A stretch of DNA of 64,000 bases from Sphingomonas psychrotolerans (GTDB lineage Bacteria > Pseudomonadota > Alphaproteobacteria > Sphingomonadales > Sphingomonadaceae), in assembly GCF_002796605.1 (NCBI RefSeq), contig NZ_CP024923.1, positions 3,017,001 to 3,081,000 on the forward strand. Reading direction: 5' to 3'. The translations under genes and the position numbers were made by a program. The notes under the pieces are model-generated. The model was not told where the DNA came from. It did not search any database and saw only the letters and a list, made by a program, of their open reading frames with translations. Below, in pieces: positions 8,057 through 17,980 of this stretch. Position 1 is the stretch's first letter. Each line of letters begins with the position of its first letter.

Positions 8057-8767
8057 TCAGGCGCGCTGGCGACCCGCCTCGGCGTTGGCACTTTCACTCT
8101 GGGGCGGACGGCTACGGCAGTAATCGGGCTTGAGCGCCCAGCCCTGACCGCGAACCGACTGGATGAAGTCGCGGCCGCCGCTGGCAAGCTTGAGCTTCTG
8201 ACGAAGATTGGAGACGAACACGTCGATCGTTCCGATCGTCGCCTGCTCGCCGTCAGCGTAGAGCGCCCGATGGATGTTCGGGCGTGAGACTGGCTGCGGC
8301 ATCGCCTGCCAGAGCAAGTCGAGCACCCGCTTCTCCGATTCGGTCAGGCCGACCTGCCGGCGACCGACGCGGTATTGGTTTTCCTCTTCTCGATAAACGA
8401 GCGCGTTGAGATAGTCGGTTCGCGTCTCGCGAGACCTGCCGCCCTGCTCGAGCGCCGAGAGGACCAGGCCGACCAACTCGTCCCGATGCGAATCGAGCAC
8501 CGCTTGCAGTGCGGGCCCCTCCCCCGTCGGCGACGCCCCTTGTGCCAGTTCCGATGCACGCCTGACCAGGTCGAGCGCATCGTCAACGCTGCGCCTGCTC
8601 TCGATGAGACGCGCCTCGCAGTCGCGCAGGAGCCGGGCGAGCGATTCGCTACCGGCCGGCACGGAGACTAAGCCTGAAGTTATGGACGAGATGTGCGGCC
8701 GACTTGTCGACGGCCATGCCCTGCCGAACAAAATCGATATGCGCCACTTGAGGCGGGTCTGACGCAT
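8057..8767 (-). CDS. Winged-helix (OmpR/PhoB-type) DNA-binding protein without receiver
   Basis: The C-terminal 100 residues form a Trans_reg_C winged helix: VGLTESEKRVLDLLWQ, SRPNIHRALYAD, TIDVFVSNLRQKLK and FIQSVRGQGWALKPD, the recognition helix and wing of OmpR/PhoB response regulators. The N-terminal part is not a receiver: it lacks the phospho-Asp and Lys and looks helical (ESLARLLRDCEARLIES). It may sense something else or bind a partner. The ATG at 8767 gives 236 residues, but the first 30 look non-coding; a GTG near 8663 (VPAGSESLARLL) is a serious alternative. About 250 AT-rich bases (8768-9022) separate it from the divergent peptidase gene. Its position suggests control of the nearby secreted and fimbrial genes; this is inference. 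Confidence 0.75.
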   Translation of the reverse strand: MRQTRLKWRISILFGRAWPSTSRPHISSITSGLVSVPAGSESLARLLRDCEARLIESRRSVDDALDLVRRASELAQGASPTGEGPALQAVLDSHRDELVGLVLSALEQGGRSRETRTDYLNALVYREEENQYRVGRRQVGLTESEKRVLDLLWQAMPQPVSRPNIHRALYADGEQATIGTIDVFVSNLRQKLKLASGGRDFIQSVRGQGWALKPDYCRSRPPQSESANAEAGRQRA

Positions 8768-9022
8768 TTTGAGTCACTGTAAGCCACTATCCGTCTGAAG
8801 ATAACAACGCCGACAAGCGATCGTTTCTTATAAGACACATTCCGCCATTCTGGTAACGGACGCAAGTGTGAAACCAGTACGTTGGAAATACTAAACTATA
8901 CTTAATAGTTTAATAATTGGTTAATTTTCGGTAATGATTTATTGAAGATTGATGCATTCCAGCTCGAGGGGGGGCCTCGCCGCTCTCTTGCCCCGCTGGC
9001 TATGCGGAGCTAGCGCTCGGCC

Positions 9023-10435
9023 ATGACCGACTCCGCAACTGCGCTCGCTTATGTCGAGAGCCATCTCGACGACAGCCTCGATCGCCTGTTCGCGCTGATG
9101 CGCGTGCCGTCGATCTCCACCGATCCGGCTTATGCCGAGCAGTGCCGCGTCGCCGCGCAGCAGCTGACCGACGAACTGACCGCGCTCGGCTTCGCTGCGC
9201 GCGTCGCGCCGACGCCGGGACACCCGATGGTAGTCGCGCATCATGACGGCGAGGGTCCGCACGTCCTGTTCTACGGGCATTACGACGTCCAGCCGGTCGA
9301 TCCGCTCGAATTGTGGAAGCGCGATCCGTTCGATCCGGTGCTGGAGACGCGTGCCGACGGTACGAAGGCAATCGTCGGCCGCGGCGCCTCGGACGACAAG
9401 GGCCAATTGCGGACCTTCGTCGAGGCCTGCCGCGCGTGGAAGGAGACTGCCGGCAAGCTCCCGGTTCGCGTCACCATATTGTTCGAAGGCGAAGAGGAAT
9501 CGGGCTCGGAGAGCCTCGAGCCGTTCCTCCACGAATATGCCGACGAGCTCCGCGCCGATTTCGCGCTGATCTGCGACACCTCGATGTGGGACACTGCGAC
9601 CCCCGGCCTCACCATTGGCCTGCGCGGCATGGCCGGCGGCCAGGTCACCGTCCGCGGTCCCTCGCGCGATTTGCATTCCGGCCTCTATGGTGGCCCGGCG
9701 CGCAATCCGATCCAGGTGCTGACCAACATTCTCGCCGACCTCAAGGACAAAGACGGCCGCGTCACGCTCCTGGGCTTTTACGACGGCGTCCACCCGCTGA
9801 ACGCCGACGTCCAGGCGAGCTGGGACGCGCTCGGCTTCGATTCGCGCGCGTTCCTCGGCGATGTTGGGCTCAGCGTTCCCGCTGGCGAGACGGGCGTCGG
9901 CGTGCTCGAGCAGAGCTGGGCGCGCCCCACTGCCGAGATCAACGGTATCTGGGGCGGCTATACCGGCGAAGGCTTCAAGACCGTCATCCCTGCCGAAGCG
10001 CATGCCAAGGTCAGCTTCCGGCTCGTCGGCGATCAGGATCCAGATCAGGTCTGGAACGCCTTCGAGGACCATGTCCGCGCCCGCCTGCCGGGCGACTGCA
10101 CCGCCGAATTCAACGTCCGCGGCGGATCGCGCGCGATCAGTCTCGCGAGCGACAGCCCGCCGCTCGCCGCCACGCGCGCCGCGCTCGATGCCGAATGGGG
10201 CAAGTCGGCGCTGCTCGCCAGCGGCGGCTCGATCCCGGTGGTCAATTCGATCCGATCGATTCTGGGCATGGACAGCGTGATGGTCGGCTTTGCGCTCAAC
10301 GACGATAATATCCACTCGCCCAACGAGAAATACGACCTCAACAGCTTCCACAAGGGCATCCGCTCGTGGGTGCGGATCCTCGACGAACTCGGCGCGATGG
10401 CCAATGCCGAACAACCGGAGGCGGCGACCGCCTGA
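9023..10435 (+). CDS. M20/M25/M40 family metallo-dipeptidase
   Basis: A 470-residue zinc dipeptidase of the carnosinase-like M20 group, which cleaves short peptides in the cytoplasm. Metal and catalytic motifs are in order: YGHYDVQP (His86), GRGASDDKGQ (Asp124/125), EGEEESGS (Glu157/158 region), ICDTSMWD (Asp) and NIHSPNEKYDLNSFHKGI (His near the C-terminus). The dimerisation domain lies in the middle, with SRDLHSGLYGGPARNPIQVL holding the His that acts across the dimer. Length is normal and there is no signal peptide. The LysE-type exporter starts 13 bases after it, so the two probably share a transcript. Exact peptide specificity cannot be read. Confidence 0.93.
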   Translation: MTDSATALAYVESHLDDSLDRLFALMRVPSISTDPAYAEQCRVAAQQLTDELTALGFAARVAPTPGHPMVVAHHDGEGPHVLFYGHYDVQPVDPLELWKRDPFDPVLETRADGTKAIVGRGASDDKGQLRTFVEACRAWKETAGKLPVRVTILFEGEEESGSESLEPFLHEYADELRADFALICDTSMWDTATPGLTIGLRGMAGGQVTVRGPSRDLHSGLYGGPARNPIQVLTNILADLKDKDGRVTLLGFYDGVHPLNADVQASWDALGFDSRAFLGDVGLSVPAGETGVGVLEQSWARPTAEINGIWGGYTGEGFKTVIPAEAHAKVSFRLVGDQDPDQVWNAFEDHVRARLPGDCTAEFNVRGGSRAISLASDSPPLAATRAALDAEWGKSALLASGGSIPVVNSIRSILGMDSVMVGFALNDDNIHSPNEKYDLNSFHKGIRSWVRILDELGAMANAEQPEAATA

Positions 10436-10448
10436 GAAGGGTGAAACG

Positions 10449-11066
10449 ATGGCGATGCAGACCTGGTGGCTTTACGTCACTGCGGTGTTCCTGATCTCGG
10501 GCACTCCGGGGCCCAACATGCTCCACGTGATGGTGCAGAGCATCCATCACGGCCCGCGCCGCGCTTTGTTCGCGATGGCGGGGCTGATGAGCGCCGTCCT
10601 GCTCTGCCTGCTCGCCTCCGCAGGGGGCCTCGGCGCGCTGCTCAAGGCGTCGCCGGCTTTGTACGACGTGCTGCGCTATGCCGGCGTCGCCTATCTGGTC
10701 TGGCTGGGGATCAAGGCGTGGCGCGCGCCGGTGGGCGCCGCGGCCAACGACCCGCATACCCTGCGCTCGGCGCGCGCGCTCTATGGAACAGGGCTAGCCA
10801 CCGGTCTCTCCAACCCCAAATTAATCATCTTCGCCGCAGCGCTCTTTCCGCAGTTCATCGACATGAACCGGCCGTTCTGGCTCCAGCTTGGCATATTGGT
10901 CGTCAGCTTCGTGGTCATCGAAGCTTGCTGGTACGGCGTCTATGCGCTGGGCGGGCGCTCGCTCGCCGGGTGGCTGGCGCCGGCCAATCGCCAGAAGCTG
11001 TTCAACCGCGCGACGGGCGTGATGTTCATCGGCTTCGGCGGCGCACTGCTCGGCAGCCGGGTCTAG
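10449..11066 (+). CDS. LysE/RhtB family amino acid exporter
   Basis: A 205-residue inner-membrane exporter of the LysE superfamily with about six hydrophobic segments. The signature SGTPGPNMLHVMVQSI follows the first helix, and GLSNPKLIIFAAALFPQFI is the conserved mid-protein block. These proteins export amino acids or their analogues. The ATG at 10449 follows GAAGGGTGA, a fair ribosome site; an ATG at 10455 would shorten it by two residues. It follows the dipeptidase by 13 bases, which would couple peptide breakdown with release of surplus amino acids; that coupling is inferred. Substrate unknown. Confidence 0.9.
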   Translation: MAMQTWWLYVTAVFLISGTPGPNMLHVMVQSIHHGPRRALFAMAGLMSAVLLCLLASAGGLGALLKASPALYDVLRYAGVAYLVWLGIKAWRAPVGAAANDPHTLRSARALYGTGLATGLSNPKLIIFAAALFPQFIDMNRPFWLQLGILVVSFVVIEACWYGVYALGGRSLAGWLAPANRQKLFNRATGVMFIGFGGALLGSRV

Positions 11067-11071
11067 GCCGT

Positions 11072-11905
11072 TCAGCCGTCGAGATACGCCCGGTAGAATA
11101 TGGTGCGAAACTTGCGCGTCCACGGGATGAACACTCTTGGCCTCCCCTTGAGCGCGCCTTTCACCATCTGCTTGGCAGCCCAGAGAGGGTGATCGGTGCG
11201 CCGGCTGAAATGTTCGACCCGCCCGAAGCCCAGCCTGCCCAGCGTCTGCTTCATCTGCTCTATCCCTGAGAAGACCAGATGGTCGGGCAGCAGCAGCTCG
11301 CCCGGATAATCGGCGCGCGAAGGCAGGTCGCCGCCATTGCCGGTCTCGATGAACAGCGAGCCGCCGGGTTTGAGGCGTGCGCGGATCAGCCTGCCGAAAT
11401 GCTGGAAGTCGGGGATGTGCGAGAAGACGTTGATGATCGAGATCACGTCATAGCTGCCGGTCACTTCCTCCAACGTCTGGGCCGTGATCGGCACGCTGCG
11501 CTTCTGCGCGCACGCGACCTTCACTTTCATCGGATCGATGCCCATGGCCTCGGCATCGGGTAGCGCCCGCTGAACCGCCTCGACGAACTCGCCATTGCCC
11601 GCGCCGACGTCGAGCCAGCGCAGTCCCTTCTCGCCCTCGAAGAAGCGGCGGACGATGCCCGCATAGAAGGGCACCTTCCAGCCTTGGCGGTGCAATCTCT
11701 GGTCGAGCACGCCGTCCTCGGTCGGGTGGACGCCGTCGCGCGCGGCGGCCGAGATATCCTCACGGCGCGGACGCTCGCGGATATAGACCGTGCCGCAACG
11801 GGTGCATTTGACAGCGTCATAGCCGTTTTCGGATGCCCAGTGCCGATGACCCTTGCTTTCGCAGCAGGGGCAATCGACGGTTTCGAGTCGTACCTGCATC
11901 AACAT
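11072..11905 (-). CDS. Class I SAM-dependent methyltransferase with zinc-ribbon N-terminus
   Basis: About 277 residues. The N-terminus holds CPCCESKGH and VKCTRCGTVY, two CxxC pairs that form a zinc ribbon. The methyltransferase domain follows: WLDVGAGNGEFVEAV is the SAM-binding glycine loop, AMGIDP the acidic second motif and RLKPGGSLFIETGN the later strand. The arrangement resembles methyltransferases that act on sugars or lipid-linked intermediates in envelope biosynthesis, but the substrate is not known. The start is either the ATG at 11905 or that at 11899; neither has a clear ribosome site. The frame stays open upstream inside pheS on the other strand, which is spurious. It converges with the LysE gene. 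Confidence 0.8.
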   Translation of the reverse strand: MLMQVRLETVDCPCCESKGHRHWASENGYDAVKCTRCGTVYIRERPRREDISAAARDGVHPTEDGVLDQRLHRQGWKVPFYAGIVRRFFEGEKGLRWLDVGAGNGEFVEAVQRALPDAEAMGIDPMKVKVACAQKRSVPITAQTLEEVTGSYDVISIINVFSHIPDFQHFGRLIRARLKPGGSLFIETGNGGDLPSRADYPGELLLPDHLVFSGIEQMKQTLGRLGFGRVEHFSRRTDHPLWAAKQMVKGALKGRPRVFIPWTRKFRTIFYRAYLDG

Positions 11906-12064
11906 GCAGACGATGGTTTCATGATCGCCGATCGGTGGGAAGCGGGCTGCGTCGCGGCGCCCCATGTTCGCGATGGCCCGCCCCGGGGGGCGAATCTTGC
12001 ACCGAAGGGTTGACCTCGCCCACACTCTGGGGTTCGGGCCTCTTCGCACAGTGAACGGAAATCC

Positions 12065-13141
12065 ATGACACCCGATCTCGAACAATTGCGCGACGATCTG
12101 CTCGCCTCGATCCAGGCCGCGACCGGGCTCGACGCAGTCGAGGCCGTCCGCGTCCACGCGCTCGGCAAGCAGGGCGCGATCACCGGGCTGCTCAAGACCT
12201 TGGGCGGAATGAGCCCCGAGGAGCGACAGGAGCAGGGCCCGCGCATCCACGGCCTTCGTGAGGCGGTGACCGCGGCGCTCGTCGAACGCAAGGCCGTGCT
12301 CGAGCGGCTGGCGCTCGACGCCCGGCTGGCGAGCGAGACGCTCGACATGACCCTCCCGGTCGAAGGCGTGCCGCCGGGCAGCGTGCACCCGGTCAGCCAG
12401 GTGATGGACGAGCTGGCGGAGATCTTCGCCGATCTCGGCTTCGCGGTCGCGACCGGGCCAGAGATCGAGGACGACTGGCATAATTTCACGGCGCTCAACA
12501 TCCCCGAGAGCCATCCGGCGCGGGCGATGCACGATACCTTCTACCTCGCCGGTGAGCACGAGCCGAAGATGGTGCTGCGCACGCACACCAGCCCGGTGCA
12601 GATCCGCACGATGATGGCGCAGAAGCCGCCGATCCGGATCATCGCGCCGGGCCGCGTCTACCGCTCCGACTGGGATGCGACGCACACCCCGATGTTCCAC
12701 CAGATCGAAGGCCTGGTGATCGACAAGGGGATTACGCTCGGCCACCTCAAATGGACGCTGGAGACGCTGCTCAAGGCGTTCTTCGAGCGCGATGATATCG
12801 TCCTGCGTTTGCGCCCCAGCTATTTCCCCTTCACCGAGCCGTCGGCCGAGGTGGACGTCGGCTTCACGATTCAGAACGGCAAACGCGTGCTGGGGGGCAG
12901 TGACGGCTGGATGGAGCTGCTCGGCAGCGGGATGGTCCACCGCAAAGTGATCGAGGCGTGCAATCTCGATCCGGACGAATGGCAGGGATTCGCCTTCGGC
13001 GTCGGCGTCGATCGGCTGGCGATGCTCAAATACGGAATGGACGACTTGCGCCCCTTCTTCGAGAGCGACCTGCGCTGGGCGCGCCATTACGGCTTCTCGG
13101 CGCTCGACGTGCCCACGCTGAGCGCGGGAGTGGGCGCATGA
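12065..13141 (+). CDS. pheS: Phenylalanyl-tRNA synthetase alpha subunit
   Basis: The catalytic alpha subunit (358 residues) of phenylalanyl-tRNA synthetase, which charges tRNA-Phe. The N-terminal coiled coil (residues 1 to about 90, [20 protein letters not shown] and after) binds tRNA. The class II core contains [35 protein letters not shown] (motif 2) and [19 protein letters not shown] (motif 3). Length is normal for the family. It overlaps pheT by four bases (ATGA), a usual arrangement that balances the alpha2-beta2 enzyme. Only about 160 bases separate it from the divergent methyltransferase gene, where its promoter must lie. Confidence 0.98.
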   Translation: MTPDLEQLRDDLLASIQAATGLDAVEAVRVHALGKQGAITGLLKTLGGMSPEERQEQGPRIHGLREAVTAALVERKAVLERLALDARLASETLDMTLPVEGVPPGSVHPVSQVMDELAEIFADLGFAVATGPEIEDDWHNFTALNIPESHPARAMHDTFYLAGEHEPKMVLRTHTSPVQIRTMMAQKPPIRIIAPGRVYRSDWDATHTPMFHQIEGLVIDKGITLGHLKWTLETLLKAFFERDDIVLRLRPSYFPFTEPSAEVDVGFTIQNGKRVLGGSDGWMELLGSGMVHRKVIEACNLDPDEWQGFAFGVGVDRLAMLKYGMDDLRPFFESDLRWARHYGFSALDVPTLSAGVGA

Positions 13142-15504
13142 AGTTCACGTTGAACTGGCTCAAGGAGCATCTCGACACCACCGCATCGCTCGACGATGTC
13201 GTCGAGACGCTGACGCGCGTCGGTCTCGAGGTCGAGGGCGTCGAGAATCCGGGCGCGAAGCTAGCCGCCTTCCGCGTGGCCAAGGTGCTCACCGCCGAAC
13301 GCCACCCGCAGGCCGACAAGCTCCAGGTGCTGACCGTCGACACCGGCGAAGGCCCGCCGCTGCAAGTTGTCTGTGGCGCGCCCAATGCGCGTGCCGGGCT
13401 GGTCGGCGTACTCGGGCTTCCGGGTGCGGTGGTTCCGGCCAACGGCATGGTGCTCAAGGTCGCCGCGGTGCGCGGGGTCGAATCGAACGGGATGATGTGC
13501 TCGACGCGCGAGCTGGAGCTCGGCGACGATCATGACGGGATCATCGAGCTTCCCGCCGACGCGCCGGTCGGCACGCCCTACCCCGATTATGCCGGGCTAA
13601 ACGATGCCGTGATCGACGTCGCGATCACCCCCAACCGGCAGGACTGCATGGGCGTGCGCGGCATCGCGCGCGACCTCGCTGCTGCCGGGCTGGGGACCCT
13701 CAAACCGCTCAAGGTCGATCCTGTGCCGACCAGCGGCGCCGGGCCCGAAGTGCGGATCGAGGCGCCCGAGGGGTGCCCGGCCTATTTCGGCCAGACCGTC
13801 AGCGGCGTCACCAACGGCGCGTCGCCCGACTGGATGCAGCGCCGCCTGAAGGCGATCGGCCAGCGCCCGATCTCGGCATTGGTCGACATCACCAATTATG
13901 TGATGATCGATCTCGGCCGGCCGCTCCACGTCTATGACAAGGCCAAGCTCTCGGGCGCGCTGGTCGTCCGCAAGGCCAGGGCGGGCGAACAGGTGCTCGC
14001 GCTCAACGAGAAGACCTACACGCTCGACGACAGCGTGACGGTGATCGCCGACGCAGAAGGCGTGCACGATATCGGCGGGATCATGGGCGGCGAGAACACC
14101 GGCGTGTCCGAGGCCACCACCGACGTGGTGATCGAATGCGCGTTCTTCGATCCCGATCATATCGCGAAGACGGGCCAGAAGCTCAACCTGACCAGCGACG
14201 CCCGCTCGCGTTTCGAGCGCGGGGTGGACCCCGCGTTCCTCGAAGACGGCATCGCGATCGCGGCGCGCTACGTTGTCGACCTGTGCGGCGGCAGCGCGAG
14301 CGAAGTGACGCGCGCCGGGCAGGCGCCGACCGAACCCCGCAGCACGCTTTACGATCCGGATCTCGCCGCGACCCTGGGCGGCCTCGTCGTGCCGCCCGAC
14401 CGGCAGAAGGCGATCCTCGAAAGCCTCGGCTTCCTTGTGGACCCGAGCTGGAACGTGACCGTGCCGAGCTGGCGCCGCGACGTGGACGGCCCCGCGGATC
14501 TCGTCGAGGAAGTCATCCGCATCGAAGGCATCGACAAGGTCCCCTCGACACCGCTCGATCGCATTCCCGGCGTCGCCCGGCCCACCGCGACGCCCGAGCA
14601 GAAGCTCGAACGCAAGCTGCGCCGCACCGCCGCGGCGCGGGGGCTCAACGAAGCGGTGACGTGGAGCTTCATCTCCGAAAAGGAGGCGACGCCCTTTGGT
14701 GGCGGCGCGTGGAGCCTCGCCAATCCGATCAGCGAAGACTTGAAGGTGATGCGCCCCTCGCTGCTGCCCGGCCTGCTCGCCGCGGCGGAGCGCAATGTGA
14801 AGCGCGGCGCGAGCGGCATCCGGCTGTTCGAGATCGGCCGCCGCTATCTCGCCGACAGAGAGCGGCTGACGCTCGGCGTGGTGCTGGCGGGCGACCGTTC
14901 GGCGCGCGGGTGGCAGGGCGGCAAGGCGCAGCGCTTCGGTGCGTACGACGCCAAGGCAGAGGCGCTGGCGTTGCTGGAAGCCGCCGGCGCGCCGGTCGCC
15001 AATCTGCAAGTGATGGGCGAGGCGGGCGAGGTCTATCACCCCGGCCAGTCGGCGACGCTGCGGCTGGGACCCAAGACCGTGCTCGCCGCATTCGGCATGG
15101 TCCACCCGTCGGTGCTCAAGGCGTTCGACCTCGACGGCGATGTCGCCGCGGTCGAAATCTATCTCGATGCATTGCCCGCCAGGCGCGGCACCGGCTTCAT
15201 GCGCCCGGCCTACACCCCGCCCGCGCTGCAGGCGGTAACGCGCGACTTCGCCTTTCTCGTGCCGGCCGAGCTGGCCGCGGGGGATCTCGTCCGGACGGTG
15301 AAGGGCGCCGACAAGGCAATGATCGTCGATGCGCGGTTATTTGACATCTTCACCGGCACCGGCGTCCCCGAGGGGCAGAAGAGCCTCGCGGTCGAAGTCA
15401 CCCTCCAGCCGGGCGAGAAGAGCTTCACCGATGCCGAGCTCAAGGGCGTGGCCGACAAGGTGGTCGCCGCGGCTGCGAAGCTCGGCGCGAGCCTCCGGAG
15501 CTGA
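13138..15504 (+). CDS. pheT: Phenylalanyl-tRNA synthetase beta subunit
   Basis: Beta subunit of phenylalanyl-tRNA synthetase, 788 residues, as expected. It starts [15 protein letters not shown]; the EMAP-like tRNA-binding domain ([17 protein letters not shown]) lies at about 40-150. The B3/B4 editing domain follows, with [19 protein letters not shown]. The B5 domain and the catalytic-like fold are in the middle, and an FDX-ACB anticodon-binding domain closes the protein ([19 protein letters not shown] to the end). The ATG at 13138 overlaps the pheS stop; open frame upstream of it is not coding. The next gene begins 5 bases after the stop, so the transcript probably continues. Confidence 0.98.
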   Translation: MKFTLNWLKEHLDTTASLDDVVETLTRVGLEVEGVENPGAKLAAFRVAKVLTAERHPQADKLQVLTVDTGEGPPLQVVCGAPNARAGLVGVLGLPGAVVPANGMVLKVAAVRGVESNGMMCSTRELELGDDHDGIIELPADAPVGTPYPDYAGLNDAVIDVAITPNRQDCMGVRGIARDLAAAGLGTLKPLKVDPVPTSGAGPEVRIEAPEGCPAYFGQTVSGVTNGASPDWMQRRLKAIGQRPISALVDITNYVMIDLGRPLHVYDKAKLSGALVVRKARAGEQVLALNEKTYTLDDSVTVIADAEGVHDIGGIMGGENTGVSEATTDVVIECAFFDPDHIAKTGQKLNLTSDARSRFERGVDPAFLEDGIAIAARYVVDLCGGSASEVTRAGQAPTEPRSTLYDPDLAATLGGLVVPPDRQKAILESLGFLVDPSWNVTVPSWRRDVDGPADLVEEVIRIEGIDKVPSTPLDRIPGVARPTATPEQKLERKLRRTAAARGLNEAVTWSFISEKEATPFGGGAWSLANPISEDLKVMRPSLLPGLLAAAERNVKRGASGIRLFEIGRRYLADRERLTLGVVLAGDRSARGWQGGKAQRFGAYDAKAEALALLEAAGAPVANLQVMGEAGEVYHPGQSATLRLGPKTVLAAFGMVHPSVLKAFDLDGDVAAVEIYLDALPARRGTGFMRPAYTPPALQAVTRDFAFLVPAELAAGDLVRTVKGADKAMIVDARLFDIFTGTGVPEGQKSLAVEVTLQPGEKSFTDAELKGVADKVVAAAAKLGASLRS

Positions 15505-15508
15505 TCGC

Positions 15509-15919
15509 GTGATCGAACGGTTCCTCCACGGTCTTCAGGAGAAGATGGAGGACCCGGACGTTTATGAGCCGATGATCGTGGTCGTCCCCGGCGACCTCGA
15601 CCCGTTCGATCGCCATTATCGCTTCAGCATCCATATCGACGCCGAACTGCGGCTCGCAGGCCTCGGATGCAGCGTCGGCGGCGGCACGCTGTACCGCGGG
15701 GTGGACGAAGACGAGGATGAGGACGGCGAGGACGAAATCGTCTCGTGCATCCTCGATGTCGACGCGACCGATGTCGAAGGCGCGCGCGCGCTGATCCGCC
15801 TGCACATGCCCGAACTTGGCGCGCCAGCCGGGACCCTTGTCCAGTACGGCGATTACGAAGACCGGTTCGACGGCGAGCGCTGGCACCTCGGCGAACCGCG
15901 CAGCATCGAGGAGATCTAA
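15509..15919 (+). CDS. Hypothetical acidic protein
   Basis: A 136-residue protein of unknown function, starting at a GTG five bases after the pheT stop, with GGAG about 10 bases upstream. It looks cytoplasmic: no signal or membrane segment. A run of acidic residues (DEDEDEDGEDE) sits near residue 70 in a loop between two alpha/beta repeats, each with a strand like RFSIHIDAEL and SCILDVDATDVEGARALI. The repeated strand-helix layout suggests a small two-domain alpha/beta fold. The frame is continuous with the operon and codon use matches neighbours, so it is very likely real. I cannot name a family. Confidence 0.75.
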   Translation: MIERFLHGLQEKMEDPDVYEPMIVVVPGDLDPFDRHYRFSIHIDAELRLAGLGCSVGGGTLYRGVDEDEDEDGEDEIVSCILDVDATDVEGARALIRLHMPELGAPAGTLVQYGDYEDRFDGERWHLGEPRSIEEI

Positions 15920-15922
15920 GCC

Positions 15923-16666
15923 ATGCCCACCGCACTCATCACCGGCGTGACTGCCGGCATCGGCGAGGCCGCCGCGCGCGCGTTCGTCGATTCGGGCTGG
16001 CATGTCGTCGGCACGGGCCGGCGCGCCGACCGGCTCGAGGCGCTGGCAAGCGCGCTGGGCGAGCGTTTCCACGCCGCGCGGTTCGACGTGCGCGACGAGG
16101 CCGCCCGCGACGCGGCGCTCGACGCGCTGCCGGCGCCGTTCGCCGAGATCGACCTGCTGATCAACAATGCCGGGCTCGCGCTCGGGCTGGAGCCCGCGCA
16201 GAACGCGTCGCTGTCCAACTGGACGACGATGATCGACACCAACATCACCGCGCTCGTCTCGATCACCCACAAATTGCTGCCCGGGCTGATCGCGCGCAAG
16301 GGCGCGATCATCAACCTCGCTTCGGTCGCAGCGAACTACCCCTATCCCGGCGGCAATGTGTACGGCGCCACCAAGGCGTTCGTCCGTCAGTTCAGCCTCA
16401 ATCTGCGCTCGGACCTGATCGGCACCGGGGTGCGCGTCTGCTCGATCGAGCCGGGCATGGTCGAGACCGAATTCAGCCTGGTGCGCACCGGCAGCCAGGA
16501 GGCCTCGGACAGGGTTTATGCCGGGGTAAACCCGATGACCGCCGAGGACATCGCCAGGACGATGCTGTGGGTCGCCGAACAGCCGCCGCACCTCAACATC
16601 AATGCATTGGAGCTGATGCCGGTCAACCAGGCCTGGTCGCCCTTCCTCGTCCACCGCGAGGGCTGA
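15923..16666 (+). CDS. Short-chain dehydrogenase/reductase (YdfG-like)
   Basis: A 247-residue classical SDR using NAD(P)H. It shows the nucleotide motif TGVTAGIGEAAARAF near the N-terminus, GTGRRADRL with Arg residues favouring NADP, the NNAG motif (LLINNAGLALGLEPAQ), the catalytic Ser in INLASVA and the YGATK active site. The C-terminal part (SIEPGMVETEFSLVR) and length resemble YdfG, which oxidises L-allo-threonine/serine and reduces 3-hydroxypropionate or malonic semialdehyde. The assignment to that subfamily is by resemblance. It begins four bases after the acidic hypothetical protein stop, at the end of the pheST transcript. Confidence 0.9.
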   Translation: MPTALITGVTAGIGEAAARAFVDSGWHVVGTGRRADRLEALASALGERFHAARFDVRDEAARDAALDALPAPFAEIDLLINNAGLALGLEPAQNASLSNWTTMIDTNITALVSITHKLLPGLIARKGAIINLASVAANYPYPGGNVYGATKAFVRQFSLNLRSDLIGTGVRVCSIEPGMVETEFSLVRTGSQEASDRVYAGVNPMTAEDIARTMLWVAEQPPHLNINALELMPVNQAWSPFLVHREG

Positions 16667-16669
16667 GGC

Positions 16670-17035
16670 TCAGCGCGCCGCGGCGATCCATGCCGCGATC
16701 AGCGCCGACAGACTCGCGGCTTTGGCGTCGAGATCGGCCATGTCGCGGATCGTCACCACCCCGCGATCGGGGGACGGCCAGGCGGCCAGCCCGGCAGCGT
16801 CGTCGAACGCGAAGCCGGCGGTGTCGCGCGGCTTCGCGCCGCGGTGGAGGATCACCCGCATCCCGCCCTTGGGCGCGTAGTTGAGCGTCACGCGATCGTC
16901 GAAGCTCGGCGCGTTCCATTTGATATGCTCGTCGAGCGCCGGCGCGGCGGCGTGAATCAAGGCGCGCAGCCGATCGGTCAGCGCGCGCTTGTCGGGCGCG
17001 AGTGCGGCGAGGAAGGTTTCGACTTCGACATGCAT
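16670..17035 (-). CDS. DUF1801 domain-containing protein
   Basis: A 121-residue protein of the DUF1801 family (small alpha/beta proteins of unknown role related to YdhG/YdeI). The family features are an N-terminal helix ending in ALIHAAAPALDEHIKWNAPSF, the WNAPSF core, then LNYAPKGGMRVILHRGAK. The start MHVEVETF at 17035 was chosen because the residues before it do not match the family and the epimerase gene diverges here. It converges with the SDR gene, four bases from its stop. Function is unknown; the fold is known to resemble that of iron-chaperone frataxin-like proteins in some reports, which I cannot confirm here. Confidence 0.8.
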   Translation of the reverse strand: MHVEVETFLAALAPDKRALTDRLRALIHAAAPALDEHIKWNAPSFDDRVTLNYAPKGGMRVILHRGAKPRDTAGFAFDDAAGLAAWPSPDRGVVTIRDMADLDAKAASLSALIAAWIAAAR

Positions 17036-17096
17036 ATCGCGATTGCCCCCATAGTGCCGCCGCCATATCGCACGAGCACGAAGCGCGGAGAACGCC

Positions 17097-17963
17097 ATGA
17101 TTGAAATTGCATCGGAGAGGCTGACGGCGGCGATCGACCCGCTGGGGGCGGAGCTTTCGAGCCTGCGCGATGCCGACGGCCGCGAGTTGATGACGGATGC
17201 CGATCCGGCATTCTGGAGCGGGCGCGCGCCATTACTGTTCCCGATCGTGGGGCGGCTGGTGGGCGACAAATATCGTTTCGACGGCAAGGACTATCCGCTG
17301 CCGCAGCATGGCTTTGCGCGGCGGCAGAATTTCGCGCTGATCGAACAGACGAAGGACCGCGCGGTGTTTCGCCTGTCCGACAATGACGAAACCCGCACGG
17401 TCTATCCCTTCGCCTTCACGCTCGACGCGGCCTTCACCTTGGCCGCGGCGACGCTGGCGATGGACATCACCGTCACCAACACCGGCAATCGCGCCATGCC
17501 CGCCAGCTTTGGCTTCCACCCCGCCTTCGCCTGGCCGCTGCCGTTCGACCGGCCGCGCTGCGATCACCGCCTCGTCTTCGAAAAGCACGAGCCGGCCGCA
17601 CTCTCGGCGATCATCAAGGGGGGCTGGATCGCGCCCGAGACCTGGCCGAGCCCCCTGGATGGGCGCGAGCTGGGGCTTGACGACGAACTGTTCGAGCGCG
17701 ACGCGCTGGTGTGGGACAGCCTCGAGAGCCAATCGCTGCGTTTTGACGGCGGCGACGGCCCGGGGCTCGAGATCGGCTTTGCCGGCATGCCCAAGCTCGG
17801 CATCTGGACCAGGCCGGGCGCGCGTTTCGTGTGCATCGAGCCGTGGCATGGGATCGCCGATCCGGTCGGCTTCGACGGCGAGATCTGGGACAAGCCGGGA
17901 ATGCTGCGTTTCGCTCCGGGCGAAGCGCGCATTTTCAGCATGCAGGTGACGCTGGCGGACTAA
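17097..17963 (+). CDS. Aldose 1-epimerase family protein
   Basis: A 288-residue galactose-mutarotase-like protein, expected to interconvert alpha and beta anomers of a sugar or act on a hexose-6-phosphate. Family signs are LTAAIDPLGAELSSLRDADGRELM at the N-terminus (shown in part), PLLFPIVGRL, the catalytic-type His in YPLPQHGFARRQNF, FGFHPAFAWPL and the Glu/Trp in VCIEPWHGIADPVG near the C-terminus. No signal peptide, so probably cytoplasmic. It diverges from the DUF1801 gene, and prfC starts 17 bases after its stop. The sugar substrate cannot be inferred from context. Confidence 0.9.
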   Translation: MIEIASERLTAAIDPLGAELSSLRDADGRELMTDADPAFWSGRAPLLFPIVGRLVGDKYRFDGKDYPLPQHGFARRQNFALIEQTKDRAVFRLSDNDETRTVYPFAFTLDAAFTLAAATLAMDITVTNTGNRAMPASFGFHPAFAWPLPFDRPRCDHRLVFEKHEPAALSAIIKGGWIAPETWPSPLDGRELGLDDELFERDALVWDSLESQSLRFDGGDGPGLEIGFAGMPKLGIWTRPGARFVCIEPWHGIADPVGFDGEIWDKPGMLRFAPGEARIFSMQVTLAD

Positions 17964-17980
17964 GCCGCTAGAGGGCCGCG

